Origin: Megalopta genalis
Lineage: Eukaryota > Arthropoda > Insecta > Hymenoptera > Halictidae
NCBI RefSeq assembly: GCF_051020955.1
Contig: NW_027476278.1
Location: forward strand, 124,001 to 188,000
Direction of reading: 5' to 3'
DNA length: 64,000 bases
Below, piece after piece: positions 1 to 12,047 of the stretch. Every line of letters starts with the position of its first letter. The first letter of the stretch is position 1. Below the pieces are notes generated by a model. It was not told where the DNA came from. It did no database searches and saw nothing but the letters and a program-made list of their open reading frames with translations. The position numbers and the translations under genes are program-made.

Positions 1-90
1 TCCGGATCAACACGAAACAGATTGTTTAGCTTCAAATACTTGTGATATACATGATTTAGCTTCAACAGCATGCGAAACAAACGAGTTAGT

Positions 91-2795
91 TTCAAATCCA
101 AGCGAAACACATGATTTATCTTCAAATCAATGCGAAGTAGAAGTCTTAGCTTCAAATCCATACCAATCAAACGGTTTATCTTCAAATACTTGTGATATAC
201 ATTATTTAGCTTCAACTGCATGCGAAACAAACGAGTTAGCTTCAAATCCATGCAAAACACATGATTTAGTTTCAAATTCAGTCGAAAAACTTGGTTTAGC
301 TTAATATTCATGCCAAACAAAAGGTTCAGCTACAAATACTTATGATATGCATGATTTAGCTTCAACTGCATTGCGAAACAAACTAGTTAGTTTCAAATCC
401 AAGCGAAACACATGATTTAGCTTCAAATCCATGCGAAGTAGAAGGCCTATCTTCAAATCCATGCAAATCAAATGGTTTAGCTTCAAATACTTGCGAATAT
501 AAGTGATATAGCTTCAAATGCAGGCGACACTAACGAGTCAGCTTCAAATCCATGTGAATCACACGATTTAGCTTCAAATTTATTCGAAACACATGGTTTA
601 GCTTAATATTCTTGCGAAACAAATGGTTTAGCTTCAAATACTTGTGATATGCATGATTTAGCCTCAACCGCATGCTATGCAAACGAGTTAGCTTCAAATC
701 CATGCGAAACACATGATTTAGCTTCAAATTCATTCGAAACACATGGATTAGCAGAGTGTTCTCGAGAAACAAATGGTTCAGCTTCAAATACTTGTGATAT
801 ACATGTTTTAGCTTCAACTGCATGCGGAACAAACGAGTTAACTTCAAATCCAAGCGATACAAATGGTTCAGCTTCAAATACTTGTGATATTCATGATTTA
901 GCTTCAACTGCATGCGAAACCAACGAGTCAGCTTCAAATCCATGTGAATCACATGATTTAGCTTCAAATTTATTCGAAACACATGGTTTAGCTTAATATT
1001 CTTGCGAAACAAATGGTTTAGCTTCAAATACTTGTGATATGCATGATTTAGCCTCAACCGCATGCTATGTAAACGAGTTAGCTTCAAATCCATGCGAAAC
1101 ACATGATTTAGTTTCAAATCAATGCGAAGTAGAAGGCTGATCTTCGTATCCACACGAAACAGATTATTTAGCTTCAAATACTTGTGATGAACATGATTTA
1201 GCTTCAACTGCATGCGAAACAAACGAGTTATCTTCAAATCCAAGCGAAACACATGATTTAGTTTCAAATCAATGCGAAGTAGAAGGCTGATCTCCGAATC
1301 CACACGAAACAGATTGTTTAGCTTCAAATACTTGTGATATACGTGATTTAGCTTCAACTGCATGCGAAACCAACGAATTAGCTTCAAATCCTTTCGAAAC
1401 ACGTGGTTTAGCTTAATATTCATGCCAAACAAAAAGTTTCAGCTTCAAATACTTGTGATATACATGATTTAGATTCAACTGCATTGCGAAACAAACTAGT
1501 TAATTTCAAATCCAAGCGAAACACATGATTTATCTTCAAATCAATGCGAGGTAGAAGGCTTAGCTTCTAATCCGTGCGAAACAAACGTGTTAGCTTCAAA
1601 TCCAAGCGAAACACATGATTTATCTTCAAATCAATGCGAGGTAGAAGGCTTAGCTTCAAACCCATGCGAATCAAACGGTTTTGCTTCAAATACTTGTGAT
1701 ATACTTGATTTATATTCAAGTGCATGCGAAACAAACGGGATAGCTTCAAATCCATGCGAAAAACATGATTTAGCTCCAAATCGATGCGAAGTAGGAGGCT
1801 TAACTACGAACCCAAGCGAAACAAATGGTTTAGCTGCAAATACTCGTGATATACATGACTTAGCTTCAACACCATGCGAAACAAACGAGTTAGATTCAAA
1901 CCCATGCGAAACACATGATTTAGCTTCAAATCAATGCGAAGAAGAAGGATGATCTTCGAATCCATGCTAATCAAATGGTTTAGCTTCAAATACTTGTGAT
2001 ATACATGATTTAGCTACAACTGCAGGCGAAACAAACGAGTTAGCTTCAAATCCTTGCTAAACACATGATTTTGCTTCAAATCAGTGCGAAGAAGAAGGGT
2101 AATCTTCGAATCCATGCAAAACAAATGATTTAGCTTCAAACACTTGTGACATACATGATATAGCTTCAATAGCATGCGAAACAAACGAGTTAGCTTCAAA
2201 AACCATGCGAAAAACATGATTTAGCTTAAAATCAATGCGAAGTAGAAGGCTTATATACAAATCCATGCGAAACAAATCGTTTAGCTTCGAATACTTGTGA
2301 TATACATGATTTACCTTCAACTGCATGTGATACAAACGAGTTAGCTTAAAATCCAAGCGGAACACATGATTTAGCTTCAAATCAATGCGAAGAATAAGGG
2401 TGATCTTCGAATCCATGCTAATCAAACGGTTCAGATTGAAATACTTGTGATATACATGATTTAGCTTCAACAGCATGCGAAACAAACGAGTTAGCTTCAA
2501 ATCCATGTGAATCACATGATTTAGCTTCAAATTTATTCGAAACACATGGTTTAGCTTAATATTCTTGCGAAACAAATGGTTTAGCTTCAAATACTTGTGA
2601 TATGCATGACTTAGCCTCAACCGCATGCTATGTAAACGAGTTAGCTTCAAATCCATGCGAAACACATGATTTAGTTTCAAATCAATGCGAAGTAGAAGGC
2701 TGATCTTCGTATCCACACGAAACAGATTATTTAGCTTCAAATACTTGTGATGAACATGATTTAGCTTCAACTGCATGCGAAACAAACGAGTTATC
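91..2795. repeat. 2,705-bp tandem segment, copy 1
   Basis: From about 91 the sequence repeats at an offset of exactly 2,705 bp, about 90 monomers or 18 HORs plus 5 bp. The extra bases come from 31-bp monomers, for example at 359-389. The parts I compared line by line showed no difference from copy 2. Bases 1-90 differ from the expected copy and instead resemble 15146 onward, so the left breakpoint is near 91. No gene is seen inside; the long open frames on both strands are the periodic type described for the array. Confidence 0.85.
751..780 (+). repeat. C' monomer lacking the stop (gcagagtgtt)
   Basis: A C' monomer here reads gcagagtgttctcgagaaac at its start in place of the usual gcttaatattcttgcgaaac, six changes in 16 bases. 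In the plus frame the TAA codon becomes GAG. The same variant is at 3456-3485 and 10910-10939, always inside copies of the left-end segment, so it arose once and was copied. It also creates a CTCGAG palindrome. Confidence 0.8.
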
Positions 2796-5528
2796 TTCAA
2801 ATCCAAGCGAAACACATGATTTATCTTCAAATCAATGCGAAGTAGAAGTCTTAGCTTCAAATCCATACCAATCAAACGGTTTATCTTCAAATACTTGTGA
2901 TATACATTATTTAGCTTCAACTGCATGCGAAACAAACGAGTTAGCTTCAAATCCATGCAAAACACATGATTTAGTTTCAAATTCAGTCGAAAAACTTGGT
3001 TTAGCTTAATATTCATGCCAAACAAAAGGTTCAGCTACAAATACTTATGATATGCATGATTTAGCTTCAACTGCATTGCGAAACAAACTAGTTAGTTTCA
3101 AATCCAAGCGAAACACATGATTTAGCTTCAAATCCATGCGAAGTAGAAGGCCTATCTTCAAATCCATGCAAATCAAATGGTTTAGCTTCAAATACTTGCG
3201 AATATAAGTGATATAGCTTCAAATGCAGGCGACACTAACGAGTCAGCTTCAAATCCATGTGAATCACACGATTTAGCTTCAAATTTATTCGAAACACATG
3301 GTTTAGCTTAATATTCTTGCGAAACAAATGGTTTAGCTTCAAATACTTGTGATATGCATGATTTAGCCTCAACCGCATGCTATGCAAACGAGTTAGCTTC
3401 AAATCCATGCGAAACACATGATTTAGCTTCAAATTCATTCGAAACACATGGATTAGCAGAGTGTTCTCGAGAAACAAATGGTTCAGCTTCAAATACTTGT
3501 GATATACATGTTTTAGCTTCAACTGCATGCGGAACAAACGAGTTAACTTCAAATCCAAGCGATACAAATGGTTCAGCTTCAAATACTTGTGATATTCATG
3601 ATTTAGCTTCAACTGCATGCGAAACCAACGAGTCAGCTTCAAATCCATGTGAATCACATGATTTAGCTTCAAATTTATTCGAAACACATGGTTTAGCTTA
3701 ATATTCTTGCGAAACAAATGGTTTAGCTTCAAATACTTGTGATATGCATGATTTAGCCTCAACCGCATGCTATGTAAACGAGTTAGCTTCAAATCCATGC
3801 GAAACACATGATTTAGTTTCAAATCAATGCGAAGTAGAAGGCTGATCTTCGTATCCACACGAAACAGATTATTTAGCTTCAAATACTTGTGATGAACATG
3901 ATTTAGCTTCAACTGCATGCGAAACAAACGAGTTATCTTCAAATCCAAGCGAAACACATGATTTAGTTTCAAATCAATGCGAAGTAGAAGGCTGATCTCC
4001 GAATCCACACGAAACAGATTGTTTAGCTTCAAATACTTGTGATATACGTGATTTAGCTTCAACTGCATGCGAAACCAACGAATTAGCTTCAAATCCTTTC
4101 GAAACACGTGGTTTAGCTTAATATTCATGCCAAACAAAAAGTTTCAGCTTCAAATACTTGTGATATACATGATTTAGATTCAACTGCATTGCGAAACAAA
4201 CTAGTTAATTTCAAATCCAAGCGAAACACATGATTTATCTTCAAATCAATGCGAGGTAGAAGGCTTAGCTTCTAATCCGTGCGAAACAAACGTGTTAGCT
4301 TCAAATCCAAGCGAAACACATGATTTATCTTCAAATCAATGCGAGGTAGAAGGCTTAGCTTCAAACCCATGCGAATCAAACGGTTTTGCTTCAAATACTT
4401 GTGATATACTTGATTTATATTCAAGTGCATGCGAAACAAACGGGATAGCTTCAAATCCATGCGAAAAACATGATTTAGCTCCAAATCGATGCGAAGTAGG
4501 AGGCTTAACTACGAACCCAAGCGAAACAAATGGTTTAGCTGCAAATACTCGTGATATACATGACTTAGCTTCAACACCATGCGAAACAAACGAGTTAGAT
4601 TCAAACCCATGCGAAACACATGATTTAGCTTCAAATCAATGCGAAGAAGAAGGATGATCTTCGAATCCATGCTAATCAAATGGTTTAGCTTCAAATACTT
4701 GTGATATACATGATTTAGCTACAACTGCAGGCGAAACAAACGAGTTAGCTTCAAATCCTTGCTAAACACATGATTTTGCTTCAAATCAGTGCGAAGAAGA
4801 AGGGTAATCTTCGAATCCATGCAAAACAAATGATTTAGCTTCAAACACTTGTGACATACATGATATAGCTTCAATAGCATGCGAAACAAACGAGTTAGCT
4901 TCAAAAACCATGCGAAAAACATGATTTAGCTTAAAATCAATGCGAAGTAGAAGGCTTATATACAAATCCATGCGAAACAAATCGTTTAGCTTCGAATACT
5001 TGTGATATACATGATTTACCTTCAACTGCATGTGATACAAACGAGTTAGCTTAAAATCCAAGCGGAACACATGATTTAGCTTCAAATCAATGCGAAGAAT
5101 AAGGGTGATCTTCGAATCCATGCTAATCAAACGGTTCAGATTGAAATACTTGTGATATACATGATTTAGCTTCAACAGCATGCGAAACAAACGAGTTAGC
5201 TTCAAATCCATGTGAATCACATGATTTAGCTTCAAATTTATTCGAAACACATGGTTTAGCTTAATATTCTTGCGAAACAAATGGTTTAGCTTCAAATACT
5301 TGTGATATGCATGACTTAGCCTCAACCGCATGCTATGTAAACGAGTTAGCTTCAAATCCATGCGAAACACATGATTTAGTTTCAAATCAATGCGAAGTAG
5401 AAGGCTGATCTTCGTATCCACACGAAACAGATTATTTAGCTTCAAATACTTGTGATGAACATGATTTAGCTTCAACTGCATGCGAAACAAACGAGTTATC
5501 TTCAAATCCAAGCGAAACACATGATTTA
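2796..5528. repeat. 2,705-bp tandem segment, copy 2
   Basis: Direct repeat of copy 1 at offset 2,705. Identity persists to 2823/5528 and then stops within one monomer: the copy 1 side continues with a tcttcaaatcaatgcg monomer and the copy 2 side with gtttcaaatcaatgcg. Both copies carry the stop-free C' monomer with gcagagtgtt (751-780 and 3456-3485). Apparent perfect identity over 2.7 kb suggests a recent unequal exchange or a very recent amplification. Confidence 0.85.
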
Positions 5529-5734
5529 GTTTCAAATCAATGCGAAGTAGAAGGCTGATCTCCGAATCCACACGAAACAGATTGTTTAGCTTCAAATACT
5601 TGTGATATACATGATTTAGCTTCAACACCATGCGAAACAAACTTGTTAGCTTGAAATCCATGCGAAATACATGATTTAGCTTCAGTTCAATACGAAGTAG
5701 AAGGCTTATCATCGAATCCATGCGAAACAAATGG

Positions 5735-6922
5735 TTCAGCTTCAAATACTTGTGATATACGTGATTTAGCTTCAACTGCATGCGAAACCAACGAATTAGC
5801 TTCAAATCCTTTCGAAACACGTGGTTTAGCTTAATATTCATGCCATACAAAAAGTTTCAGCTTCAAATACTTGTGATATACATGATTTAGATTCAACTGC
5901 ATTGCGAAACAAACTAGTTAATTTCAAATCCAAGCGAAACACATGATTTATCTTCAAATCAATGCGAGGTAGAAGGCTTAGCTTCTAATCCATGCGAAAC
6001 AAACGTGTTAGCTTCAAATCCAAGCGAAACACATGATTTATCTTCAAATCAATGCGAGGTAGAAGGCTTAGCTTCAAACCCATGCGAATCAAACGGTTTT
6101 GCTTCAAATACTTGTGATATACTTGATTTATATTCAAGTGCATGCGAAACAAACGGGATAGCTTCAAATCCATGCGAAAAACATGATTTAGCTCCAAATC
6201 GATGCGAAGTAGGAGGCTTAACTACGAACCCATGCGAAACAAATGGTTTAGCTGCAAATACTCGTGATATACATGACTTAGCTTCAACACCATGCGAAAC
6301 AAACGAGTTAGATTCAAACCCATGCGAAACACATGATTTAGCTTCAAATCAATGCGAAGAAGAAGGATGATCTTCGAATCCATGCTAATCAAATGGTTTA
6401 GCTTCAAATACTTGTTATATACATGATTTAGCTTCAACTGCAGGCGAAACAAACGAGTTAGCTTCAAATCCATGCTAAACACATGATTTTGCTTCAAATC
6501 AGTGCGAAGAAGAAGGGTAATCTTCGAATCCATGCAAAACAAATGATTTAGCTTCAAACACTTGTGACATACATGATATAGCTTCAATAGCATGCGAAAC
6601 AAACGAGTTAGCTTCAAAAACCATGCGAAAAACATGATTTAGCTTAAAATCAATGCGAAGTAGAAGGCTTATATTCAAATCCATGCGAAACAAATCGTTT
6701 AGCTTCGAATACTTGTGATATACATGATTTACCTTCAACTGCATGTGATACAAACGAGTTAGCTTAAAATCCAAGCGGAACACATGATTTAGCTTCAAAT
6801 CAATGCGAAGAATAAGGGTGATCTTCGAATCCATGCTAATCAAACGGTTCAGATTGAAATACTTGTGATATACATGATTTAGCTTCAACAGCATGCGAAA
6901 CAAACGAGTTAGCTTCAAATCC
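5735..6922. repeat. Partial third copy of the left-end segment
   Basis: From 5735 to 6922 the sequence matches 4022-5209 at offset 1,713. Unlike copies 1 and 2 it has diverged: I noted seven single-base differences, for example tccatgcg for tccgtgcg near 5991, cccatgcg for cccaagcg near 6230 and tattcaaat for tatacaaat near 6675. That is about 99.4% identity. It is preceded by about 200 bp (5530-5734) present in later copies but not in copies 1 and 2. This copy is older than the 2,705-bp duplication. Confidence 0.8.
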
Positions 6923-9900
6923 ACGCGAAATGCATGATTTAGCTTCAACTCAATGCGAAGTAGAAGGCTTCGTTTCAAATCCATGCGAATCAAATGGAAT
7001 AGCTTCAAATAATCGTGATATACATAATTTAGCGTCAACTGCGTGCGAAACAAACGAGTTAGCTTCAAATTCATGCGGAACACATGATTTAGCTTCTAAT
7101 CAATGCGAAGTAGAAAGCTTAGATACAAAACCATGCGAAACAAATGGTTTAGCTTCAAATAACTGTGATTTACGTGATTTAGCTTCAACTCCATGCGAAT
7201 CGAACGAGTTATCTTCAAATCCAAGCGAAACACATGATTTAGCTTCAAATCAATGCGAAGTTAGAAGGCATAGTTTCAAATCCATGAGAATCAAATGGTT
7301 TAGCTGCCTATACTTGTCATGTACATGATTTAGCTTCAACTGCATTGCGAAACAAACGAGTTAACTTCGAATCCCTGCGAAACACATGATTTAGCTTCAA
7401 ATTCATTCGAAACACATGGTTCAGCTTAATATTCATGCGAAACAAATGGTTCAACTTCAAATACTTGTGATATACACGATTTAGGTTTCAACTGCATGCG
7501 AAACAAACAAGTTAGTTTTAAATCCAAGCGAAACGCATGATTTAGCTTCAAATCCATCCGAAGTAGAAGGCTTAGCTTCAAACCCATGCGACACAAATAA
7601 TTTAGCTTCAAACACTTGCCATATAAGCGATGTAGCTTGATATGCAGGTGAATCAAACGAGTTAGCTACAAATCCGTGCGAAACGCATGATTTATCTTGA
7701 AATGAATGCGAAGTAGAAGGATTAGCTTCAAATCCATGCGAAACGAATGATTGACCTTCAAATACTTGCGAATATAAGTGATATAGCTACAAATGCAGGC
7801 GAAAAAAACGAGTTAGCTTCAAATCCATGCGAAATGCATGTTTTAGCTTCAACTCAATGCGAAGCAGAAGGCTTCGTTTCAAATCCATGCGAATCAAATG
7901 GAATAGCTTCAAATAATCGTGATATACACGATTTAGCGTCAACTGCGTGCGAAACAAACGAGTTAGCTACAAATCCATGCGAAACACATGATTTAGCTTC
8001 AAAACAATCCGAAGTAGAAGGATTATCTTCAAATCCATGCGAAACGAATGATTGAGCACCAAATGCTTGCGAATATAAGTGATATAGCTTCAAATGCAGA
8101 CGAAGCAAACGAGTTAGCTTCAAATCCATGCCAAACACATGATTTAGATTCAAATCAATGCGAAGTAGAAGGCTTATCTACGAATCCATGCGAAACTAAT
8201 GTTTAGCTTCAGATACCTGTGATATACATGATATAGCTTCAACTGCATGCGAAACAAACGAGTTAGCTTCAAATCCATGTGAAACACATGATTTTGCTTT
8301 AAATCAATGCGAAGTAGAAGGATTATCTTCGAATACATGCGGAACAAATGGTTTAGCTTCAAATACTTGTGATATACATGATTTAGTTTCAACTGCATGC
8401 GAAACAAACGAGTTAGCTTCAAATCCATGTGAAACACTTGATTTAGTTTCAAATGAAAGCGATGTAGAAGGGTTATCTACGAATCCATGCGAACCGAATG
8501 ATTTGGCTTCAAATACTTGCGAATATAAGTGATATAGCTTCAACTGCATGCGAAACAAACGTGTTATCTTCAAATCCATGCGCAACCACATGATTTAGCT
8601 TCAAATCAATGCGAAGCAGAAGGCTTATCTTCGAATCCATGCGAATCAAATGGTTTAGCTTCAAATGATTGTGATATACATGATTTAGCTTCAACTGCAT
8701 GCGAAATAAACGAGTTAGATTCAAATACATGCGAAACACATGATTCAGCTTCAAATCAATGCGAAGTAGAAGGCTTATCTTCGAATCCCATGCGAAACTA
8801 ATGGTTTAGCTTCAAATACTTGTTTGATACATTATTTAGCTTCAATTACATGCGAAACAAACGAGTTAGCTTGAAATGCAAGCGAAACACACGATTTAGC
8901 TTCAAATCAATGCGAAGAAGAAGGCTTATTTTGAAATCCATGCGAATCAAATGGTTTAGCTTCAAATAATTGTGATATACATGATTTAGCTTCAACTGCA
9001 TTGCGAAACAAACTAGTTAGTTTCAAATCCAAGCGAAACACATGATTTAGATTCAAATCAATGCGAAGTAGAAGGCTTATATTCAAATCCATGCGAAACA
9101 AGTGATTCAGCATCAAATACCTGTGATATACATGATTTATCTTTAACTGCATGCGAAACGAACGAGTTAGCTTCAAATCCATGCGAAACACATGATTTAG
9201 CTTTAAATCAATACGAGGTAGATGGCTGATCTTCGAAACCATGCGAAACAAATGGTTTAGATTCAAATACTTGTTTGATACATTATCTAGCTTCAATTAC
9301 ATGCGAAACAAACGAGTTAGCTTGAAATGCAAGCGAAACACATGATTTAGCTTCAAATCAATGCGAAGAAGAAGGCTTATTTTGAAATCCATGCGAATCA
9401 AATGGTTTAGCTAGAAATACCTGTGATATACATGATTTATCTTCAACTGCATGCGAAACAAACGAGATAGCTTCAAATCCATGCGAAACAGATGATTTAG
9501 ATTAAAATCAATGCGAAGTAGAAGGCTTATCTTGAAATCCATGCGAATCAAATGGTTTAGCTTCAAAAAATTGTGATATACGTGATTTAGCTTCAACTGC
9601 ATGCGATACAAACGAGTTAGCTTCAAATCCATGCGAAACACATGATTTAGCTTCAAATCAATGCGAAGTAGAAGCTTATATTGAAATCCATGCGAATCAA
9701 ATGGTTTAGCTAGAAATACCTGTGATATACATGATTTATCTTCAACTGCATGCGAAACAAACGAGATAGCTTCAAATCCATGCGAAACAGATGATTTAGC
9801 TTCAAATCAATGCGAAGTAGAAGGCTTATATTGAAATCCATGCGAATCAAATGGTTTAGCTTAAAAAATTGTGATATACGTGATTTAGCTTCAACTGCAT

Positions 9901-10397
9901 GCGTTACAAACGAGTGAGCTTCAAATCCATGCGAAACACATGATTTATCTTCAAATTCATTCCAAACACATGGTTTAGCCTGATATTCGTGCGAAACAAA
10001 TGGTTCAGCTTCAAATACTTGTGATATACATGATTTAGTTTCAACTGCATGCGAAACAAACGAGTTAGCTTCAAATCCATGTGAAACACATGATTCAGTT
10101 TCAAATAAAAGCGAAGTAGATGGCATAGCATCAAATCCATGCGAATCCAATGGTTTAGCTTCAAATACTTGTGATATACATGATTTAGCTTCAACTGCAT
10201 GCGAAACAATCGAGTTAGATTCAACTCCATGCGAAACACATAACTTAGCTTCTAATGAATGCGAAGTAGGAAGTTTAGCTTCAAATCCAAGCGAAAGACA
10301 TGATTTAGCTCCAAATCAATGCGAAGTAGAAGGCTTAACTTCAAATCCATGCGAATTAAATGGTTTATCTTCTAATACTTGTGATATATATGATTTA
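6923..10397. repeat. Diverged HOR tract with 'ttttgaaatcc' subfamily
   Basis: No gene. The tract holds ordinary A-E HORs that are more diverged from each other than those in the flanking segments. Between about 8907 and 9900 a subfamily appears in which the B-C junction reads gcttattttgaaatcc and the D monomer has aattgtgat. A two-HOR block here is repeated at offset 299 (9383 onward versus 9682 onward, one base lost in gaagcttata). Related subfamily blocks return at 21.9-23.9 kb and near 59.9-60.2 kb. Confidence 0.75.
9918..10067 (+). repeat. Representative alternative HOR (A-B'-C'-D-E)
   Basis: The second higher-order flavour keeps A, D and E but replaces B by B' (contains cattc and ends acatggttta, so it lacks the gaagtagaagg block) and C by C' (starts gcttaatatt or, here, gcctgatatt). 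Monomers: A 9918-9947, B' 9948-9977, C' 9978-10007, D 10008-10037, E 10038-10067. In the plus frame most C' copies carry a stop at their second codon (TAA, here TGA). This flavour is interspersed with the main one through the window, for example near 300, 600, 7430, 13860, 28290, 33290 and 35430, which shows that two HOR lineages share one array. Confidence 0.85.
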
Positions 10398-12047
10398 GCT
10401 TCAAATCCATGCAAAACACATGATTTAGTTTCAAATTCATTCGAAAAACTTGGTTTAGCTTAATATTCATGCCAAACAAAAGGTTCAGCTACAAATACTT
10501 ATGATATACATGATTTAGCTGCAACTGCATTGCGAAACAAACTAGTTAGTTTCAAATCCATGCGAAACACATGATTTAGCTTCAAATCCATGCGAAGTAG
10601 AAGGCTTATCTTCAAATCCATGCGAATCAAATGGTTTAGCTTCAAATACTTGCGAATATAAGTGATATAGCTTCAAATGCAGGCGACACTAACGAGTCAG
10701 CTTCAAATCCATGTGAATCACATGATTTAGCTTCAAATTTATTCGAAACACATGGTTTAGCTTAATATTCTTGCGAAACAAATGGTTTAGCTTCAAATAC
10801 TTGTGATATGCATGATTTAGCCTCAACCGCATGCTATGCAAACGAGTTAGCTTCAAATCCATGCGAAACACATGATTTAGCTTCAAATTCATTCGAAACA
10901 CATGGTTTAGCAGAGTGTTCTCGAGAAACAAATGGTTCAGCTTCAAAATACTTGTGATATACATGATTTAGCTTCAAATGCATGCGAAACAAACGAGTTA
11001 GCTTCAAATCCAAGCGATACAAATGGTTCAGCTTCAAATACTTGTGATATTCATGATTTAGCTTCAACTGCATGCGAAACCAACGAGTCAGCTTCAAATC
11101 CATGTGAATCACATGATTTAGCTTCAAATTTATTCGAAACACATGGTTTAGCTTAATATTCTTGCGAAACAAATGGTTTAGCTTCAAATACTTGTGATAT
11201 GCATGATTTAGCCTCAACCGCATGCTATGTAAACGAGTTAGCTTCAAATCCATGCGAAACACATGATTTAGTTTCAAATCAATGCGAAGTAGAAGGCTGA
11301 TCTTGGTATCCACACGAAACAGATTATTTAACTTCAAATACTTGTGATAAACATGATTTAGCTTCAACTGCATGCGAAACAAACGAGTTATCTTCAAATC
11401 CAAGCGAAACACATGATTTAGTTTCAAATCAATGCGAAGTAGAAGGCTGATCTCCGAATCCACACGAAACAGATTGTTTAGCTTCAAATACTTGTGATAT
11501 ACATGATTTAGCTTCAACACCATGCGAAACAAACTTGTTAGCTTGAAATCCATGCGAAATACATGATTTAGCTTCAGTTCAATACGAAGTAGAAGGCTTA
11601 TCATCGAATCCATGCGAAACAAATGGTTCAGCTTCAAATACTTGTGATATACGTGATTTAGCTTCAACTGCATGCGAAACCAACGAATTAGCTTCAAATC
11701 CTTTCGAAACACTTGGTTTAGCTTAATATTCATGCCAAACAAAAAGTTTCAGCTTCAAATACTTGTGATATACATGATTTAGACTCAACTGCATTGCCAA
11801 ACAAACTAGTTAATTTCAAATCCAAGCGAAACACATGATTTATCTTCAAATCAATGCGAGGTAGAAGGCTTAGCTTCTAATCCATGCGAAACAAACGTGT
11901 TAGCTTCAAATCCAAGCGAAACACATGATTTATCTTCAAATCAATGCGAGGTAGAAGGCTTAGCTTCAAACCCATGCGAATCAAACGGTTTTGCTTCAAA
12001 TACTTGTGATATACTTGATTTATATTCAAGTGCATGCGAAACAAACG
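10398..12047. repeat. Displaced copy of left-end segment material
   Basis: From 10398 the sequence matches 239 onward (offset 10,159, changing to 10,160 after an extra base near 10950). From about 11.3 kb it follows the version at about 5.4-6.15 kb (offset 5,892), ending at about 12047 where aaacgagtta replaces aaacgggata. It contains the gcagagtgtt C' monomer (10910-10939). The switch of best match makes it a mosaic and not a simple copy. No gene is seen. Confidence 0.75.
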
